A stretch of DNA of 14,770 nt from Micromonosporaceae bacterium (lineage in GTDB: Bacteria > Actinomycetota > Actinomycetes > Mycobacteriales > Micromonosporaceae). A program made the translations under genes and the position numbers. Each line of letters starts with the position of its first letter. The stretch's first letter is position 1. The notes under the pieces are model-generated. The model ran no database searches. It was not told where the DNA came from and saw nothing but the letters and a program-made list of their open reading frames with translations. The stretch is taken from positions 1-14,770 of the forward strand of contig JADGGF010000052.1 in the NCBI GenBank assembly GCA_019690055.1, written 5' to 3'. This document shows, one piece after another, positions 5,973 to 13,657 of this stretch.

Positions 5973-6869
5973 TCAGGATTCGTCGGCCAGGATGCGTTCG
6001 AGGGTGCGCCGACCGAACCGGGCCATGGCGGGGTTGGTTTCGGCGTAGTACCAGACCGCGCCCATGGCCTGCACGAACGCCCAGGCCCGGCCGCGGGCCC
6101 ACTCGAGCTCGTCGCAGCCCAGCCGGTCCCGGAAGGCACGGCGCGGCCCGTCCGCCAACAGGTGCCACCCGGCGATGACGTCCAGCGCCGGGTCGGCCGG
6201 GCCCAGGCCGCCGACGTCGAGGACCCCGGCCAGTCGGCCATCCGACACCAGGACGTTGCCCGGGATGAGGTCACCGTGGGTCATGACGTCGGGCGCCGTC
6301 CGGGGCAGCTCCCGCATGACCGTCCACATGCGACGCAACCGCGGCACGTCGAGGAGGCCCTCGCTGCGGGCGAAGCACGTACGCATCCAGTCGTCGTGGT
6401 CGCGCAGGTCGCCGCCCCGACCGGCGCCGGCGAACCGGCGGCCCCGGGTGTCGATCGCCCGGATGCCGGCGATGAGCTCGGCCAGGTCGTCCGCGAACCC
6501 GACCGACGTCGACGCGTCCTCGTCGTCGGCCGTCGTGCCCGGCAGCCAGGTCTGGACGAGCCACGGCAGGGGGTAGCCGTGGCCGGGCGACCCGATCGCC
6601 ACGGGCAGCGGGGTAGGGAAGCGCGTACGCCCGGCCAGCTCTTGGGCGGCCGCAGCCTCGTCCTCCAGCCGGCGGCGGGCCACGGCCGGGTCATCCGGGC
6701 GCAACGGGAACCGGGCCGTGAGCTCATCGCCGAGGCGGAAGATCGCGTGGACCGTGCCGGACGACGCGAGCCGCCGAACGGGCAACCCGCGCCAGGCCGG
6801 AAACTGCTCGTCGACCAGGGCCCGTACGGTCGCCGTCGCGATCGTCAGCTGGTCGGCATGCATGCGCAT
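5973..6869 (-). CDS. Aminoglycoside phosphotransferase (APH)-family kinase
   Basis: A 298-residue protein with the APH/choline kinase fold. The catalytic loop is THGDLIPGNVLV (His198, Asp200 as catalytic base, Asn205 as metal ligand), and the equivalent of the DxG motif is GVLDVGGLGPADPALD (Asp218). The N-lobe shows VHAIFRLGDELTARFPLR, where the usual ATP-binding Lys is replaced by Arg or absent, as in several actinobacterial members of this family. Members phosphorylate antibiotics or small metabolites; nothing here shows the substrate, so resistance should not be assumed. Two in-frame starts are close (6867-6869 and 6861-6863), neither with a good ribosome site; the first is used. It lies 71 bases downstream of the aminopeptidase gene on the same strand and may be read from that transcript. 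Confidence 0.87.
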   Translation of the reverse strand: MRMHADQLTIATATVRALVDEQFPAWRGLPVRRLASSGTVHAIFRLGDELTARFPLRPDDPAVARRRLEDEAAAAQELAGRTRFPTPLPVAIGSPGHGYPLPWLVQTWLPGTTADDEDASTSVGFADDLAELIAGIRAIDTRGRRFAGAGRGGDLRDHDDWMRTCFARSEGLLDVPRLRRMWTVMRELPRTAPDVMTHGDLIPGNVLVSDGRLAGVLDVGGLGPADPALDVIAGWHLLADGPRRAFRDRLGCDELEWARGRAWAFVQAMGAVWYYAETNPAMARFGRRTLERILADES

Positions 6870-6940
6870 CGACGCAGCGTACGGCGGCCGGCCGCGGGGC
6901 TCGTTGGACGGTCAGGCCGAGCTGGCTCCGAGTCGATGGG

Positions 6941-8395
6941 TCAGCCCGGCAGCCGGGGACCGGCGGCGCGCTGGGCGGCGAGCCAGGTCTCGACCTCCTC
7001 CGGGGCGCGGGGGAGGCCCGCGGAGAGGTTGACCGCCCCGGTCGCGGTGACCAGCACGTCGTCCTCGATGCGCACGCCGGTGCCGCGCAGCTCCTCGGGC
7101 ACCAGCTCGTCGTCGGTCTGGAAGTACAGCCCCGGCTCGACCGTGATCACGTAGTTCTCCTCAACGGTGCCCTCGCGGTAGCGCTCGGTCCGGGCGGCGG
7201 CGCAGTCGTGCACGTCGAGGCCGAGCATGTGGCCGAAACCGTGCAGCGTCCACCGACGGTAGGACATGTTCTCCTTGTCCAGCGCCTCGTCGACCGAGCA
7301 GGGCAGCAGCTTGAGGTCGAACAGGCCCTCGACCAGCACCCGGTTGCAGGCCAGCGCCACATCGGCATACTTCACACCCGGGACGAGGGCCGCCATCCCG
7401 GCCTCCTGCGCGCGGTACACGATCTCGTAGATCTCCCGCTGCAGCGGCGTGAACCGGCCGCTGACCGGCACCGTCCGGGTGACGTCCGCGGTGTAGAGCG
7501 TACGGCCCTCCACGCCCATGTCCATGAGCAGCAGCTCGCCCGGCACGGTGGTCCCGTCGTTGTGTCCCCAGTGGAGGATCGTGGCGTGCGCCCCGGCCCC
7601 CACGATGGAGGAGTAGCCGACCCCGTTGCCGTCGTGGCGCGCCCGCAGGCCGAACACCCCTTCGATGAGGCGCTCGGAGACGCCCCGGTCGGCGGGCAGG
7701 ACCCGGGCCACGTCCTCGAAGCCCCGGACGGTGGCGTCGATCGCCTCCCGGAGCTGCTCGATCTCCCACGGGTCCTTGGGCAGGCGGAGCTCGGCCAGCG
7801 TGTACGCGAGCTCACGGTCGCGCGTGCCGGGCTCGCCGCTGTCCCAGCGCCGCACCGCCGCGTCGACGGCGGCGTCCAGTCCGCGCAGCACCCGGGTGCG
7901 GGCCGGGGCGAGCCGGGCCAGCGCCTCGGGCAGGTCGGCGAGCGGGGCGGTGCGGAGGCCGAGCTGCTCGGTCTTCTCGGCCAGCGTGGCCCGGCGCCCC
8001 ACCCACAGCTCCCCGTGGGCGGCGTTGCGGTAGAACTCGTCGGTGTCGCGGTTCGTGTGCGGCCGGACGTAGAGCGTCCCCTCGCCGTCGGGGTCGATGA
8101 TCACCACCGAGCCGGCCTCGGTCTCGCCGGTGAGCCACACAAAGTCGCTGCTCGGGCGGAACGGGTGGAACACGTCGTTGTTGCGGATCTTGGCCGTGCC
8201 GGCCGGGATGACGAGGAACTCACCCGGTAGGGCGGCGGCGAGCGCGGCCCGCCGGCGGGCCAGGTGGTCGGCGGCGGGGTGGCGGGTGACGGGCACCGGC
8301 GCGTCGAGCCAGCCCTGGCGCATGAACTCCCGGAACGCCTCCGGGTACTGCACGTCGTACGGGCGAGAACCGTCGGCTGCGATGGGCTCGGTCAT
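6941..8395 (-). CDS. pepP: Xaa-Pro aminopeptidase (aminopeptidase P, M24B)
   Basis: A 484-residue cytoplasmic metalloaminopeptidase that removes N-terminal residues preceding proline. The N-terminal creatinase/AMP_N-like domain spans about 35-190 (FLVIPAGTAKIRNNDVFHPFRPSSDFVWLTG). The pita-bread catalytic domain spans about 205-460 with all five metal ligands visible: Asp292 and Asp304 (LMDMG...YTADVTRT), His389 (HGFGHMLGLDVHD), Glu420 (TVEPGLYF) and Glu444 (VRIEDDV). Length matches the actinobacterial family. The ATG at 8393-8395 starts the first conserved residues; the longer open frame upstream only mirrors asnB. No Shine-Dalgarno is visible, but TACCCT lies 7-12 bases upstream, the position of a -10 box for a leaderless message. 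Only 33 bases separate it from the divergent asnB start. Confidence 0.94.
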   Translation of the reverse strand: MTEPIAADGSRPYDVQYPEAFREFMRQGWLDAPVPVTRHPAADHLARRRAALAAALPGEFLVIPAGTAKIRNNDVFHPFRPSSDFVWLTGETEAGSVVIIDPDGEGTLYVRPHTNRDTDEFYRNAAHGELWVGRRATLAEKTEQLGLRTAPLADLPEALARLAPARTRVLRGLDAAVDAAVRRWDSGEPGTRDRELAYTLAELRLPKDPWEIEQLREAIDATVRGFEDVARVLPADRGVSERLIEGVFGLRARHDGNGVGYSSIVGAGAHATILHWGHNDGTTVPGELLLMDMGVEGRTLYTADVTRTVPVSGRFTPLQREIYEIVYRAQEAGMAALVPGVKYADVALACNRVLVEGLFDLKLLPCSVDEALDKENMSYRRWTLHGFGHMLGLDVHDCAAARTERYREGTVEENYVITVEPGLYFQTDDELVPEELRGTGVRIEDDVLVTATGAVNLSAGLPRAPEEVETWLAAQRAAGPRLPG

Positions 8396-8428
8396 CGCCG
8401 TAGGGTATCCCGTGACAAGATGACGGGC
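8396..8428. promoter_or_regulatory. 33-bp divergent promoter gap, pepP/asnB
   Basis: Only 33 bases lie between the start codons of pepP (-) and asnB (+). The element TAGGGTAT (8401-8408) reads ATACCCTA on the other strand, where it sits 7-12 bases before the pepP ATG as a possible -10 box. Neither gene has a good ribosome site, so one or both messages may be leaderless or begin inside the opposite gene. Confidence 0.4.
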
Positions 8429-10432
8429 ATGTGCGGAGTGCTCGTCTTCGTCAGCGACACCGGCAACGCGGCCGCCCGCCAGGACGCCATCGCGGCGGCG
8501 CTGGAGAGCCAGCACCACCGGGGTCCGGACGAGACGGGCGTGGTGCTCGCCGACCAGCACGTGATCTTCGCCCACAAGCGCCTGGCGATCATCGACGTGG
8601 CGCTCAGCCACGAGCCGCTGCCCTACCCGCCACCCACCCCGGGCGGGGCGGACCTGCTCGACACCTCGCGGCACGCGACGAAGCCCGGGCGTTACCTGCT
8701 CACCTTTAACGGTGAGATATATAACTATATCGAACTACGCCAGCAGCTGATCGAGGAGTACGGGGCCGAGTTCGCCACCAACGGGGACGGCGAGGTCATC
8801 GTCGCCGGGTACCACTACTGGGGCGAGTCGGTCGTGGACCGGCTGCGCGGCATGTTCGCCTTCCTGATCTGGGACAGCGCGACCGGCAAGGCGTTCGGCG
8901 CCCGCGACCCCTTCGGGATCAAGCCCCTGCACTACCTGCGCACCGCCGACGGCATGTACTTCGCCAGCGAGAAGAAGGCGCTGCTGCCGTTCGCGCCCTC
9001 GGCCCAGCTCGGGGTCGGCGACGACGGGCTGGATACCGCGAACCTGTCGCACTACCTGACGCTGCAGTACGTGCCCGAGCCGAGCACGCTGCACCGGGGC
9101 GTCAACCGCATCGGGTCGGGGGAGTGCTTCACGTACACCCCGGGCGGCGAGCTGAAGGTGCGCCGGTACTACCGGGCCGACTTCCGCCCGACTCCGGTGG
9201 ACAACCGGGAAGCCCTCTACAAGCGCATCCAGGACACCCTGCGCGAGAGCGTGCGGATCCACATGCGCAGCGACGTGCCGGTGGGCGCCTTCCTCTCCTC
9301 GGGCATCGATTCGACCGCGATCGTGGCCCTGTCGCGGGAGTTCAACCCGAAGATCCTCACCTTCACCGTCGGGTACGACGTGCCGGGGTACTCGGAGATC
9401 GACGTCGCGCAGGAGTCGGCGCAGCACCTCGAGGTGACCACGATCCCGACCAAGATCGGTCCCGAGGACATGATGGAGGCCCTGCCGCGCATCGTGTGGC
9501 ACCTCGACGACCCGGTCGCCGACCCGGCCCTGGTGCCGCTGTACTTCGTGGCCAAGAAGGCGTCCGAGTACGTGACGGTGGTGCTCTCCGGCGAGGGCGC
9601 GGACGAGTTCTTCGGCGGCTACACCATTTACCGGGAACCGCTGGACCTGGCGCTCATCAACGACCTGCCCAGCCCGCTGCAGAAGGGCCTGCGGGCGGTG
9701 TCGCGCGTGATCCCCGAGGGGGTGAAGGGCAAGAGCTTCCTGGAGCGGGGCACCACGCCGCTGCAGGAGCGGTACTACGGCAACGCGCGCATCTTCACCG
9801 AGGAGGAGAAGCAGCGGCTGCTGCGCCACTACGACCCGTCGGTGCGCTACACCGACGTGACGGCCCCGCTCTACGCCGAGGTGGCGCACCTCGACCCGGT
9901 GACCGCCATGCAGTACATCGATGTATATACGTGGCTGCGGGGTGACATCCTGGTCAAGGCGGACCGGATGACCATGGCCCACTCGCTGGAGGGCCGGGTG
10001 CCGTTCCTGGATCGGGAGGTCTTCGCGGTGGCGGCCAGCATCCCGGTCGAGCTCAAGCTGCCACCCCGCTCGACGGAGACGAAGTACGCGTTGCGGCGCG
10101 CGCTCGAGGGCGTCGTGCCGCCGGCCATCGTCAACCGCAAGAAGCTGGGCTTCCCCACGCCGACCCGGGTCTGGCTCAAGGACCAGATGTACGAGTGGGC
10201 GCGCGACATCCTGACCAAGTCCGGCGCGGACAACCTCATCGATCTGTCCTACGTCCGCCAGTTGCTGGAGATGCACCGGCGCGGCGAGGCCGACAAGTCG
10301 CGCCAGATCTGGACCGTCCTCGTCTTCTGCATCTGGCACGCCATCTTCGTCGAGCGCAGCCTCGACCCGGGCATCCCGCGCAACGCCTCCGCGCTGCTCA
10401 CCAAGCCGGTCGTCGGCTCGATGGTGGACTGA
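8429..10432 (+). CDS. asnB: Asparagine synthetase (glutamine-hydrolysing)
   Basis: A 667-residue enzyme making asparagine from aspartate, ATP and glutamine. The N-terminal class II glutaminase domain (2 to about 220) uses Cys2 as nucleophile after Met removal and shows HHRGPDETG (29-37) and FNGEIYNY (93-100). The synthetase domain (about 255-630) has the PP-loop FLSSGIDST (288-296) and SGEGADEFFGGY, with conserved RMTMAHSLEGRVPFLD and KLGFPTP later. The ATG at 8429 is chosen over the in-frame ATG at 8420 because the nucleophile must be residue 2. Homologues also act in antibiotic and cell-wall amidation, but no biosynthetic genes surround it, so a primary role is favoured. Two short AT-rich islands (8716-8731 and near 9917-9930) use codons rare in the rest of the gene. 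A terminator follows 20 bases after the stop. Confidence 0.95.
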   Translation: MCGVLVFVSDTGNAAARQDAIAAALESQHHRGPDETGVVLADQHVIFAHKRLAIIDVALSHEPLPYPPPTPGGADLLDTSRHATKPGRYLLTFNGEIYNYIELRQQLIEEYGAEFATNGDGEVIVAGYHYWGESVVDRLRGMFAFLIWDSATGKAFGARDPFGIKPLHYLRTADGMYFASEKKALLPFAPSAQLGVGDDGLDTANLSHYLTLQYVPEPSTLHRGVNRIGSGECFTYTPGGELKVRRYYRADFRPTPVDNREALYKRIQDTLRESVRIHMRSDVPVGAFLSSGIDSTAIVALSREFNPKILTFTVGYDVPGYSEIDVAQESAQHLEVTTIPTKIGPEDMMEALPRIVWHLDDPVADPALVPLYFVAKKASEYVTVVLSGEGADEFFGGYTIYREPLDLALINDLPSPLQKGLRAVSRVIPEGVKGKSFLERGTTPLQERYYGNARIFTEEEKQRLLRHYDPSVRYTDVTAPLYAEVAHLDPVTAMQYIDVYTWLRGDILVKADRMTMAHSLEGRVPFLDREVFAVAASIPVELKLPPRSTETKYALRRALEGVVPPAIVNRKKLGFPTPTRVWLKDQMYEWARDILTKSGADNLIDLSYVRQLLEMHRRGEADKSRQIWTVLVFCIWHAIFVERSLDPGIPRNASALLTKPVVGSMVD

Positions 10433-10451
10433 TCGGCGGATCGCGCTTCTG

Positions 10452-10494
10452 GGCGGGCCGGCCGCGTCGGCGTGGCCGGCCCGCCGGCGTTTTT
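10452..10494 (+). terminator. Intrinsic terminator of asnB
   Basis: A perfect 12-bp stem, GGCGGGCCGGCC (10452-10463) with GGCCGGCCCGCC (10474-10485) around a 10-base loop, is followed four bases later by TTTTT (10490-10494). It starts 20 bases after the asnB stop codon. This is the most canonical terminator in the window. Confidence 0.92.
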
Positions 10495-10554
10495 GCGCCC
10501 GGTGGTCGAACCATGACATGCATCGCTACCGAATCCTGACGTCCACCATGTGGA

Positions 10555-10582
10555 ACTAGTCTTGAAAACCTATAGGACTAGT
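10555..10582. promoter_or_regulatory. Inverted repeat upstream of the sulfate operon, candidate operator/promoter
   Basis: ACTAGTC (10555-10561) and GACTAGT (10576-10582) are perfect inverted arms separated by 14 bases that include TTGAAA (10562-10567) and the palindrome CCTATAGG (10569-10576). It is a rare AT-rich island in a GC-rich region, between the asnB terminator and the leader of the sulfate importer operon, so it is the best candidate site for its promoter and a sulfur-responsive repressor. No clean -10 box at normal spacing from TTGAAA was found. The regulator is unknown. Confidence 0.5.
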
Positions 10583-10596
10583 AGGAAATTGGGAGC

Positions 10597-10719
10597 GTGC
10601 CCCGCACGACCTCAGCCCTGCGCCGCGCCGTGACCTGTCGTCGCGGCCCGGGCGCTTCGTCTTGCCTGAGCGCATCGTGTCGGCGGGGCGCCTTGTGTCG
10701 CGGGGGCCAATCCGCGTAA
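10597..10719 (+). CDS. Possible 40-codon leader ORF with four Cys codons
   Basis: From GTG 10597 to TAA 10717 a small frame encodes 40 residues containing four cysteines (codons at 10636, 10663, 10678 and 10696) and many Arg residues. It precedes a sulfate importer operon, and Cys-rich leader peptides that sense cysteine supply are known upstream of sulfur genes in actinobacteria. AGGA (10583-10586) is about 10 bases before the GTG; GGGAG is too close to help. Its later Cys codons fall in or beside the 5' arm of a long RNA stem (10671-10687 with 10738-10752). It does not show the conserved leader pattern I recall from other actinomycetes, so it may be chance. Confidence 0.25.
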   Translation: MPRTTSALRRAVTCRRGPGASSCLSASCRRGALCRGGQSA

Positions 10720-10752
10720 TCGCGGCCTGGCCACCTGCCCGCCGACGATGCG
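10671..10752 (+). ncRNA. Structured leader element of the sulfate operon
   Basis: CGCATCG (10671-10677) pairs with CGATGCG (10746-10752) and TCGGCGGG (10680-10687) with CCCGCCGA (10738-10745), a 15-bp stem with a two-base bulge. Inside, GGCCA (10705-10709) pairs with TGGCC (10728-10732) and CCGCG (10712-10716) with CGCGG (10721-10725) around a TAAT loop. A second hairpin, CTCGGG/CCCGAG (10793-10808), follows nearer the start codon. The fold suggests a cis-acting leader. I do not recognise a SAM-type riboswitch core in it. Confidence 0.4.
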
Positions 10753-10850
10753 GTCGAGCGAGGGCTTTTCGCGCACTCCAGGAGGTCACCGACTCGGGTC
10801 CACCCGAGCGACGTCACGTGTCTACGATCCGCAGAAGGGGATACACATCT

Positions 10851-11873
10851 ATGAAATGGCGTATGCGAGCGACGGCTGCCCTGGCCCTGGTCGTCGGGCT
10901 GGCGTCGTCGGCTTGCACGGGCAGCCCGTCGTCGGGCGAGACCGTGACGCTGCACATTGTCGGCTTCGCCGTGCCGGAGGCGGCGAACAAGGCCATCGCC
11001 GCGGAGTGGCAGAAGACCGAGGCGGGCCGCAACGTCCGGTTCGAGACCTCCTACGGCGCCTCGGGCGACCAGAGCCGGGCCGTGGTCAACGGCTTGAAGG
11101 CCGACTACGTGCACTTCTCGGTGACCAGCGACGTGACCCGCCTGGTCGACGCCGGACTGGTGGACGAGTCGTGGGACGACGGCCCGACCAAGGGCATCGT
11201 CTCGTCCTCGATCGTGGTGCTCGCGGTCCGGCCGGGTAACCCCAAGAACATCCAGGACTGGGACGACCTGATCCAGCCGGGCATCGAGATCGTCACGCCG
11301 AACCCGGCCTCCTCCGGGGCGGCGCGGTGGAACGCGCTCGCCGCCTGGGGCCAGGTGATCGCGAACGGTGGCACCGAGGAGGAGGCGACCGAGTACGTCA
11401 CCAGGCTCTTCGCCAACGTGGTCTCCCTGCCGAGCAGCGGTCGGGACGCGACCACCAGCTTCCTGTCCGGCACGGGCGACGTGCTGCTCGCCTATGAGAA
11501 CGAGGTCATCCTGGCCACCCAGAACGGCGAGGAGTTGGACTGGGTCTACCCGGAGACGACCATGCTGATCGAGAACCCTGGAGCGGTGCTCAAGGACGCG
11601 CACCCGAAGGCGACCGAGTGGCTCGAGTTCGTGCTCAGCCCGGCCGGCCAGCGCCAGTTCGCGCTCAAGGGCTTCCGGCCGGTCATCGAGGGCGTCGACA
11701 CCTCCGGGGTCGAGGGCGTCAAGGACCCGAACAACCCGTTCCCCGAGGTGAAGCACCTGTTGACCGTCGACAAGGACTTCGAGAGCTGGTCGGCGCTGTC
11801 GAAGAAGTTCTTCGACGACCAGAACGGCATCATTGTGAAGATCATCGCTGAGTCCGGAAAGGCCGCTCAGTGA
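10851..11873 (+). CDS. cysP: Sulfate/thiosulfate-binding lipoprotein of ABC importer
   Basis: A 340-residue extracellular solute-binding protein. Residues 1-22 are a lipoprotein signal peptide with lipid Cys22 after LASSA, a slightly weak lipobox. The mature protein has the sulfate-binding family hallmarks: SYGASGDQSRAVVNGLKADYV (about 64-84), KGIVSSSIVVLAVRPGNPKNIQDWDDL and VTPNPASSGAARWN, which line the anion pocket between two lobes. It captures sulfate or thiosulfate outside the membrane and hands it to CysT/CysW. The ATG at 10851 is chosen for the signal peptide and GAAGGGG (10834-10840) ten bases upstream; the longer open frame upstream would remove the signal from the N-terminus. Its stop overlaps the cysT start (GTGA). 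The name sbp or subI would fit equally well. Confidence 0.93.
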   Translation: MKWRMRATAALALVVGLASSACTGSPSSGETVTLHIVGFAVPEAANKAIAAEWQKTEAGRNVRFETSYGASGDQSRAVVNGLKADYVHFSVTSDVTRLVDAGLVDESWDDGPTKGIVSSSIVVLAVRPGNPKNIQDWDDLIQPGIEIVTPNPASSGAARWNALAAWGQVIANGGTEEEATEYVTRLFANVVSLPSSGRDATTSFLSGTGDVLLAYENEVILATQNGEELDWVYPETTMLIENPGAVLKDAHPKATEWLEFVLSPAGQRQFALKGFRPVIEGVDTSGVEGVKDPNNPFPEVKHLLTVDKDFESWSALSKKFFDDQNGIIVKIIAESGKAAQ

Positions 11874-12736
11874 GTGTCGCGACCACCGCGGGTCCGCGTC
11901 CGGAGACGGACGCGGGCCCGCGTCACGCTGCCAGCGACAGTGGCGTCGGCTACCCGCTGACCCGGGCCTCCGGCCTGGGTCTCGGCCTGGCCATGCTCTG
12001 GTTCAGCCTGCTGGTGCTGATTCCGCTGACGGCGGTCATGGTCACGGCGTCGGAGGCGGGCTGGTCCGGGTTCTGGGGCACGATCACCAACGAGCAGACC
12101 GCGGCCGCGATCCGGCTGACCGTCGGCACTGCGCTGTTGGTGACGTTGGTCAATGTCGTGATGGGCACGGCGATCGCCTGGGTCCTGGTGCGGGACCGGT
12201 TCGTCGGGCAGCGGGTGCTGGAGATCCTCATCGACATCCCGTTCGCCCTGCCGACCATCGTCGCCGGCCTGGTGCTGCTGTCCTTGTATGGGCCGAAGAG
12301 CCCGTTGGGCATCAACGTCGCCAACACCCGGCCGGCGGTCTTCCTGGCGTTCCTGTTCGTGACCCTGCCGTTCGTCGTCCGGACGGTGCAGCCGGTGCTG
12401 GCCGAGCTGGACCGCGAGGCCGAGGAGGCGGCCGCCTCGTTGGGCGCCAGCCGGTTCACGGTGTTCCGGCGCATCGTCCTGCCCAGCATCACGCCGGCCA
12501 TCGCCGCAGGCGCGGCCCTGTCGTTCGCCCGCGGGGTGAGCGAGTACGGCTCCCTGGTGCTGCTGTCGGGGAACCTGCCGCACAAGACGGAGGTGACGTC
12601 GGTGCGCATCCTGTCCAGCATCGAGAACGACAACCTCGAGGGTGCCGCGGCGGTCGCGACGATCCTGCTGGTCATCTCGCTGATCGTCATCGTGACGGTC
12701 GACATCCTGCAGCGGAGGCTGGTGCGCCGTGGCTGA
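11870..12736 (+). CDS. cysT: Sulfate ABC transporter permease CysT
   Basis: A 288-residue inner membrane permease with about six helices (first about 36-58, LGLAMLWFSLLVLIPLTAVMV, after a 30-residue cytoplasmic tail). The EAA loop that docks the ATPase is EEAAASLGASRFTVFRRIVLP (about 185-205). SFARGVSEYGSLVLLSGNLPHKTEV is characteristic of sulfate permeases rather than molybdate ones. It pairs with CysW to form the channel. The GTG at 11870 overlaps the preceding TGA by four bases, so translation is coupled to the binding protein; its own stop lies inside the first codons of cysW. Confidence 0.94.
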   Translation: MSVATTAGPRPETDAGPRHAASDSGVGYPLTRASGLGLGLAMLWFSLLVLIPLTAVMVTASEAGWSGFWGTITNEQTAAAIRLTVGTALLVTLVNVVMGTAIAWVLVRDRFVGQRVLEILIDIPFALPTIVAGLVLLSLYGPKSPLGINVANTRPAVFLAFLFVTLPFVVRTVQPVLAELDREAEEAAASLGASRFTVFRRIVLPSITPAIAAGAALSFARGVSEYGSLVLLSGNLPHKTEVTSVRILSSIENDNLEGAAAVATILLVISLIVIVTVDILQRRLVRRG

Positions 12737-13562
12737 CTTGTCTGTCCAGCGTGGACATTACCGACGCGGTCCAGGAGCGTACGCGCTGCGCCTGGTCGTG
12801 GTGGCGTACCTGTTCCTGCTCGTGGCCTGGCCGCTGTACCTGGTCGGCCGCAACGCGTTCGCCAACGGGTTCGACGACCTCGCGGCGATCCTGACCGACC
12901 CGGACGCGGTGCACGCGCTCAACCTCACCGCCCAGGTGGCGCTGGCCTCGGTGACCATCAACACCGTCTTCGGCGTTGGCATCTCGCTGCTGGTGGTGCG
13001 CTACCGCTTTCCGGGCAAGGGGGTGCTCAACGCGCTGCTGGACCTGCCGCTGTCCGTGTCGCCCATCGTCGTGGGGCTGGCCCTGGTGCTCGTCTACAAC
13101 GGACGGACCGGCTGGTTCGGCCCGGCTCTGGAGAGCATCGGCCTGCAGGTGATCTTCTCCGGCCCCGGGATCGTCATGGCCACCGCGTTCGTGGCGCTGC
13201 CCCTGGTGATCCGGGAGGTCGTCCCGGTGCTCCAGGAGATCGGCGACGAACAGGAGCAGGCCGCCCGCAGCCTCGGCGCCAGCGCCGGGCAGACGTTCTT
13301 CCGGATCACCCTGCCCGCCATCAAGTGGGGCGTCATCTATGGCGTGGTGCTGTGCCTGGCCCGCTCACTGGGCGAGTTCGGGGCGGTGAAGGTCGTCTCC
13401 GGCAATGTGCTCGGCTCCACCCGCACCGCGACGCTCATGGTCGAGGAGAAGTACCTCAATTTCGACCGCGGCGGCGCGTACGCCACCGCCTTCCTGCTCG
13501 CCCTCATCGCGGTCGCCGTCATCGTGTCCGTCACCCTCATCCGCCCGAAGGACCACCGGTGA
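12729..13562 (+). CDS. cysW: Sulfate ABC transporter permease CysW
   Basis: A 277-residue permease, the second half of the sulfate channel. It has about six membrane helices (first about 20-40, LRLVVVAYLFLLVAWPLYLVG), an EAA loop EQAARSLGASAGQTFFRITLP (about 176-196), and the CysW-like ARSLGEFGAVKVVSGN segment followed by EEKYLNFD. The GTG start at 12729 overlaps the cysT stop by 8 bases, which indicates coupled translation. A 109-base repeat-rich gap, rather than an overlap, follows before cysA. Confidence 0.94.
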   Translation: MADLSVQRGHYRRGPGAYALRLVVVAYLFLLVAWPLYLVGRNAFANGFDDLAAILTDPDAVHALNLTAQVALASVTINTVFGVGISLLVVRYRFPGKGVLNALLDLPLSVSPIVVGLALVLVYNGRTGWFGPALESIGLQVIFSGPGIVMATAFVALPLVIREVVPVLQEIGDEQEQAARSLGASAGQTFFRITLPAIKWGVIYGVVLCLARSLGEFGAVKVVSGNVLGSTRTATLMVEEKYLNFDRGGAYATAFLLALIAVAVIVSVTLIRPKDHR

Positions 13563-13657
13563 GCACGAGGAGCGAGTGCGCGAGGTCCAGCCGCGTGCGC
13601 GAGGAGCGAGCGCCAGCGAGCACCGCAGTCGCGAGCAAACACGACGCAGTTGCGAAC
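13563..13657 (+). repeat. Imperfect intergenic repeat between cysW and cysA
   Basis: GCACGAGGAGCGAGTGC (13563-13579) recurs as GCGCGAGGAGCGAGCGC (13597-13613), 15 of 17 identical, and a smaller CGCAGT(C/T)GCGA(G/A)C unit occurs twice (13624-13636 and 13645-13656). This GAGGAGCGAGCGC-type sequence resembles a repeat I recall just after stop codons in Micromonosporaceae genomes, but I cannot confirm that here. It directly follows the cysW stop codon and carries no gene. Confidence 0.6.

Noticed and set aside
5973..6869. Calling the APH-family gene an antibiotic resistance gene
   Set aside because: The catalytic motifs show a kinase fold, but the family includes many metabolic kinases and no substrate-determining feature is visible.
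6884..6895. GCGGCCGGCCGC palindrome between pepP and the kinase gene
   Set aside because: Perfect but simple GC palindromes are expected at this base composition; there is no loop for a terminator and no T-run.
8735..10519. Long minus-strand open frame opposite asnB
   Set aside because: It is a shadow of asnB with His/Arg/Val-rich low-complexity composition and no recognisable motif; it also runs across the asnB terminator.
10513..10539. Eight-codon frame MTCIATES just after the asnB terminator
   Set aside because: It has a single Cys, lies upstream of the likely promoter region of the sulfate operon and is too short to support.
10662..10850. N-terminal extension of the sulfate-binding protein
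   Set aside because: The open frame continues 63 codons upstream, but it would place the lipoprotein signal internally. The ATG at 10851 has a proper ribosome site.
10590..10850. SAM-type riboswitch controlling the sulfate operon
   Set aside because: The leader can fold, but I could not find the conserved core of S-box, SAM-II or SAM-IV elements.
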